A stretch of DNA of 7,582 bases from NCBI GenBank assembly GCA_035294005.1, contig DATGLT010000024.1, forward strand, positions 1 through 7,582, written 5' to 3'. Numbering within the stretch: the first letter of the stretch is position 1; every line of letters starts with the position of its first letter. The notes below the pieces were generated by a model. It saw nothing but the letters and a program-made list of their open reading frames with translations. It did not search any database and was not told the DNA's origin. This DNA is from JANXQE01 sp035294005. GTDB taxonomy: Bacteria; Verrucomicrobiota; Verrucomicrobiia; Limisphaerales; UBA8199. The position numbers and the translations under genes are program-made. Below are positions 5,599 to 7,582 of the stretch, piece by piece.

Positions 5599-6677
5599 AA
5601 ACTCTGCGCTGGCGGCTTACGGCCTGGTTCGCAGTCAGTCTGCTGCTGGTGGTGTCTGTCCTGGTGGTGTCGGCGCACTGGCATCTCGATTACGAGTTGC
5701 GAAAAGAGAAATGGGAACGGAGCAATCCGGCCCAACCGGATTGGGTTCTGCACGGCAGTTTCACGGATAAGGAAGTCCACGACATCCTCGGTGAACTGCT
5801 GCAATTCTGGGTAATTGTCGGCGTTCCAACCGTGGCATTGGCCCTACTGGCCGCTTACTTTCTGGCCCGCCAGTCCACAAAGCCTGTGCGCAACCTCAAC
5901 CGGCAATTAGCTAGCCTGGGGGCGGCCAGTTTGGGCCGGAGGCTGCGCGCTCCGGATGCAACCCCTGAGATTGCCGAACTGGTGCAACACTTGAACGATT
6001 TACTGGAACGACTCGACACTTCCTTTACGCAACTGCGGGAGTATTCAAGCCAGGTAGCGCACGAGTTGCGAACCCCGCTGCAATTGATGCAGCTGCAGGT
6101 CGAGTTAAATGCTGTAAAAATGGAGCCGGAACTGGCCGAGGCTTTGCAGGAGGAATTGGGACGTCTATCGAACTACGTGGAGACCGCCCTCATGATTGCC
6201 AGGGCCGAGCAAGGTCGCCTGGAACTCAATCCCGAATCTCTGGTCTTGAAGGATTTCCTGACCGATATTATCGAGCCCTTCAGCCGGCTAGCGGCCGCAA
6301 GTCAGCGAAGGTTGTTGTGGTCCTGCCCAAAAGAGGCGACCGCCTGGACCGATCGCAACCTGCTCAAACAGATTCTTTTCAGCCTCTTGAACAACGCATT
6401 GCAGCATGGACAGGACGAAATCCTGCTGCGGGTCCGTTGTTGCGCCGGCAGCATCTGGTTTCTGATCGGTAATCGGCCGGCGGTTCGAGGCTCGCAAGAC
6501 GGGAACGGGCTGGGCATCGGACTGCGCCTGGTGCGCGCGCTGGTTCTGCAGTTGGATCGGACCAAACTCACATTTCGCAAGAGGTCCTACTTTTGGGCTC
6601 GATTGTGCGTTCCATCCGCTGGACGGCTGGAAATCCCGCAAGAACGTCCCGCTGAATATGAACACCATGCCAAATAA
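5595..6677 (+). CDS. HAMP-domain sensor histidine kinase, partner of the OmpR-type regulator
   Basis: 360 residues. TM1 at about 8-30, a short periplasmic part of about 40 residues (31-69, with WERSNPAQPDWVLHGSFTD), TM2 at about 70-90, HAMP to about 145, then the dimerisation and phosphotransfer helix with His156 in SSQVAHELRTPLQ. The ATPase domain has the N box LLNNALQHG (264-272), an IGN in place of the usual DxGxG (291-293), a very short lid, and the G2 box GNGLGIGL (303-310). The F box is missing. The closing FWARLCVP is the usual last strand, and about 20 more residues follow. The sensor part is too small for a PAS or Cache domain and suits detection of an ion or partner protein. Starting at the ATG of the ATGA overlap is supported by GAGG at 5587-5590; the longer frame from 5451 runs inside the regulator gene and is rejected. 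Confidence 0.94.
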   Translation: MKTLRWRLTAWFAVSLLLVVSVLVVSAHWHLDYELRKEKWERSNPAQPDWVLHGSFTDKEVHDILGELLQFWVIVGVPTVALALLAAYFLARQSTKPVRNLNRQLASLGAASLGRRLRAPDATPEIAELVQHLNDLLERLDTSFTQLREYSSQVAHELRTPLQLMQLQVELNAVKMEPELAEALQEELGRLSNYVETALMIARAEQGRLELNPESLVLKDFLTDIIEPFSRLAAASQRRLLWSCPKEATAWTDRNLLKQILFSLLNNALQHGQDEILLRVRCCAGSIWFLIGNRPAVRGSQDGNGLGIGLRLVRALVLQLDRTKLTFRKRSYFWARLCVPSAGRLEIPQERPAEYEHHAK

Positions 6678-6700
6678 CACACCGTTCTCGGCACTGGACG

Positions 6701-6727
6701 CTTCGGTTACAAGCCGAAGGTGGTTTT
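6701..6727 (+). terminator. Candidate intrinsic terminator after the kinase
   Basis: CTTCGG (6701-6706) pairs with CCGAAG (6714-6719) around a small loop that can be tightened by a T-G and a T-A pair. Four bases later comes TTTT (6724-6727). It starts 24 bases past the kinase stop. The stem is short and the T-run modest, so termination may be partial. Confidence 0.4.
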
Positions 6728-6734
6728 GTAGTGG

Positions 6735-6793
6735 GTGGTGCCGAGCTTTGCGCGTTATTGTGGCACCATGGCAGACGGTCGGCACCACGGTGC
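6735..6793 (+). promoter_or_regulatory. Competing inverted repeats in the leader of the small gene
   Basis: GTGGTGCCGA (6735-6744) is an exact reverse complement of TCGGCACCAC (6779-6788). Part of the same left arm, TGGTGCC (6736-6742), also pairs exactly with GGCACCA (6762-6768). The right arm can form its own dyad, GCACC-AC-GGTGC (6782-6793). GGCACCA(T/C)GG occurs twice as a direct repeat (6762-6771 and 6781-6790). As RNA these stems exclude each other, which is the pattern of attenuators and switches; as DNA they could be regulator sites. There is no family match to a known riboswitch. Confidence 0.35.
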
Positions 6794-6822
6794 TATTGAA
6801 CGGTTCGAAACCAAAGGCGTCG

Positions 6823-6828
6823 AAAGGA
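6823..6828 (+). promoter_or_regulatory. Strong Shine-Dalgarno AAAGGA, out of frame with the GTG start
   Basis: AAAGGA is one of the better ribosome binding sites in the window. It sits two and five bases before ATGs at 6831 and 6834, but 19 bases before the GTG at 6848 that opens the long frame. It therefore points to the short ATG frame as the place where ribosomes load. Confidence 0.5.
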
Positions 6829-6830
6829 TA

Positions 6831-6851
6831 ATGATGCCCGTGCAAAAGTGA
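6831..6851 (+). other. Short leader ORF (MMPVQK) or displaced start of the small gene
   Basis: ATGATGCCCGTGCAAAAGTGA codes for MMPVQK and then stops. Its TGA (6849-6851) overlaps the GTG start at 6848. MMPVQK followed directly by VILSLLIPAFW would make a natural signal-peptide beginning, needing one extra base near CAAAAG. It is either a coupled leader peptide, a frameshift site or mutation, or a sequencing error. Confidence 0.35.
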
Positions 6852-7225
6852 TCCTCAGCTTGTTGATACCTGCGTTTTGGTTGGCCGGGTCGCTGGCGTC
6901 GTTTAGCGCGTTTAGCGATCAGGTTGCTTCTGCAAAGGCGGGCGAACCGGGGGCATTCTTCTGCGCCGCGGATCAAAAGCAGGAAATCTCGGCTTCTGCC
7001 AGTTCGTTGGATCAAGCGATCAGACGCGCTCCGCGCCGCCCAACGATCCAACCGGGGCTAGACGGAATGCTCACGCCAGTAGTTATTCCTCAGGCTGGGG
7101 TTCGTCTAACCGATCTATCCTTCTGCGGCCTCCACTATTCCCCCGTAAGCTTCGGGTTGGCTCAGTCCTGGCAATTCCAATGCCGCGCCGCTCGCGAGCC
7201 TCGCGCTCCTTCACGCGTCTCCTAA
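6848..7225 (+). CDS. Small exported protein of unknown function
   Basis: 125 residues from GTG 6848. A hydrophobic start (MILSLLIPAFWLAGSLASFSAF) looks like a signal peptide missing its positive n-region. The middle is Ala/Ser/Gln-rich, then basic (RRAPRRP), and the end has LAQSWQFQCRA followed by PRAPSRVS. I do not recognise a domain. Small proteins with a similar SWQF/PRAPS ending seem familiar to me from heavy-metal efflux loci of Verrucomicrobiota, but I cannot verify that here. Cysteines are at 39, 93 and 112. A perfect 9-nt tandem repeat (6900-6917) encodes FSA-FSD. The start is doubtful: the good Shine-Dalgarno and ATG lie in another frame just upstream, so the gene may be frameshifted. 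It follows the kinase after 170 structured bases and could be under control of the two-component system. Confidence 0.5.
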   Translation: MILSLLIPAFWLAGSLASFSAFSDQVASAKAGEPGAFFCAADQKQEISASASSLDQAIRRAPRRPTIQPGLDGMLTPVVIPQAGVRLTDLSFCGLHYSPVSFGLAQSWQFQCRAAREPRAPSRVS

Positions 7226-7229
7226 AGCT

Positions 7230-7272
7230 CCTGTAATTCCTCACGGCAGTTGCCGCGCCAGGGAATCACAGG
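7230..7272 (+). terminator. Stem-loop with inner hairpin after the small gene
   Basis: CCTGTAATTCC (7230-7240) and GGAATCACAGG (7262-7272) are complementary at 10 of 11 positions, and between them CGGCA-GT-TGCCG (7244-7255) forms its own dyad. The outer arm begins four bases after the stop of the small gene. No T-run follows, so termination is uncertain; an mRNA-protecting structure is also possible. Confidence 0.35.
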
Positions 7273-7273
7273 C

Positions 7274-7291
7274 TGATGAGCCGGCTCATCA
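7274..7291. promoter_or_regulatory. Perfect 18-bp palindrome
   Basis: TGATGAGCCGGCTCATCA reads the same on both strands over all 18 bases. It lies 72 bases before the zf-TFIIB ATG and four bases from a second dyad, which suits a double operator for a dimeric regulator. As RNA it would form a seven-pair stem with a CCGG loop, but no T-run follows. Confidence 0.5.
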
Positions 7292-7295
7292 CCAA

Positions 7296-7310
7296 GTCAT
7301 GGTCCATGAC
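7296..7310. promoter_or_regulatory. Second dyad, 7-bp arms, next to a possible -35
   Basis: GTCATGG (7296-7302) and CCATGAC (7304-7310) are exact reverse complements around a single T. One base further begins TTGCAC (7312-7317), a fair -35 hexamer. The best -10 candidates 17-18 bases on (CTTAAA 7335-7340 or TTAAAA 7336-7341) are weak. The flanks AAG and CCTT nearly extend the dyad, giving a shape reminiscent of MerR-family operators, but placed upstream of the -35 instead of in the spacer. Confidence 0.4.
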
Positions 7311-7363
7311 CTTGCACCTGTTCCAAACCATTAACTTAAAAACCATTTTGCCGAAAACTAACA

Positions 7364-7582
7364 ATGAAACCGAACTTGCTGGAATTACAGATTCAGATGC
7401 ATCAGAACGAAATCCGTGTTCGAACCTCGAACTGCGTGAGACCCAGGCGATGCCCCGCTTGCACCGAAACGGAGTTGGTGGCCTCGAACAAACAGGGGAT
7501 GGAAATTGACTGCTGTCCCAAGTGCCGTGGTGTTTGGTTGGACCGTGGTGAACTCGAGAGACTGATCGAACTCGCGACAACC
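7364..7582 (+). CDS. zf-TFIIB zinc-ribbon protein, N-terminal part (3' end outside window)
   Basis: An open frame of 73 codons from ATG 7364 to the window edge without a stop. Residues 30-33 (CPAC) and 51-54 (CPKC) form a four-cysteine zinc site. The stretch RGVWLDRGELERLIE (55-69) is the hallmark of the bacterial zf-TFIIB family (CP.C...GVWLD.GELE). These are small zinc-binding proteins of unclear function. The 29 residues before the first CPAC are longer than usual, since many members begin a few residues before it; M12 (ATG 7397) is an alternative start. An in-frame stop at 7337-7339 limits how far upstream it can begin. No Shine-Dalgarno is visible before 7364. Paired dyads at 7274-7310 suggest the gene is regulated. 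Confidence 0.75.
   Translation, partial: MKPNLLELQIQMHQNEIRVRTSNCVRPRRCPACTETELVASNKQGMEIDCCPKCRGVWLDRGELERLIELATT

Noticed and set aside
7276..7509. 77-codon plus-strand frame overlapping the zf-TFIIB gene
   Set aside because: It begins inside the 18-bp palindrome, has no domain, and overlaps out of frame a sequence with clear CPAC/CPKC and GVWLDRGELE motifs.

Overview
The window reads as a chromosomal stretch from a moderately GC-rich, Gram-negative-type bacterium: proteins carry Sec signal peptides and there is a CusRS-like transmembrane two-component pair. The mix of families (a VapB-type antitoxin, stand-alone receiver proteins with extra C-terminal tails, an exported rubrerythrin, DUF2231, a zf-TFIIB protein) and the frequent lack of strong Shine-Dalgarno sites would suit Verrucomicrobiota or a relative. 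That placement is an impression from family content, not from a marker gene. All convincing genes are on the + strand.

Layout. (1) 1-190 is the 3' part of a VapB-type antitoxin gene. It is followed by only seven recognisable codons of the expected VapC PIN toxin (187-207), so the toxin looks deleted. (2) 395-2311 encodes a secreted 638-residue protein with an unrecognised N-terminal region and a C-terminal SGNH/GDSL-like hydrolase domain. (3) 2312-2604 is a non-coding gap with a 21-nt tandem repeat and small dyads. (4) 2605-3114 and 3151-3576 are tandem paralogous stand-alone receiver proteins, about half identical by my hand alignment, with no kinase next to them. (5) 3705-4313 encodes a rubrerythrin with a clear Sec signal peptide and a full set of diiron and rubredoxin ligands, preceded by a perfect 14-bp palindrome. 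(6) 4340-4855 encodes a four-helix DUF2231 membrane protein. (7) 4918-5598 and 5595-6677 are an OmpR-family response regulator and its histidine kinase, overlapping by ATGA. (8) 6678-6847 holds a possible terminator and a set of competing inverted repeats. (9) 6848-7225 is a small, probably exported protein whose best start may be out of frame. (10) 7226-7363 is dense in dyads, including a perfect 18-bp palindrome. (11) From 7364 to the end runs the start of a zf-TFIIB zinc-ribbon protein.

How the parts may work together (inference). The right half looks like an envelope stress or metal/peroxide module: a periplasmic peroxide-reducing diiron protein, a His-rich membrane protein that could carry electrons, a two-component system of the metal-sensing type, and small accessory proteins that may lead into more genes beyond the right edge. 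The unusual points are the predicted export of an intact rubrerythrin, its pairing with DUF2231, and the heavily structured intergenic DNA around 6701-6793 and 7230-7310.
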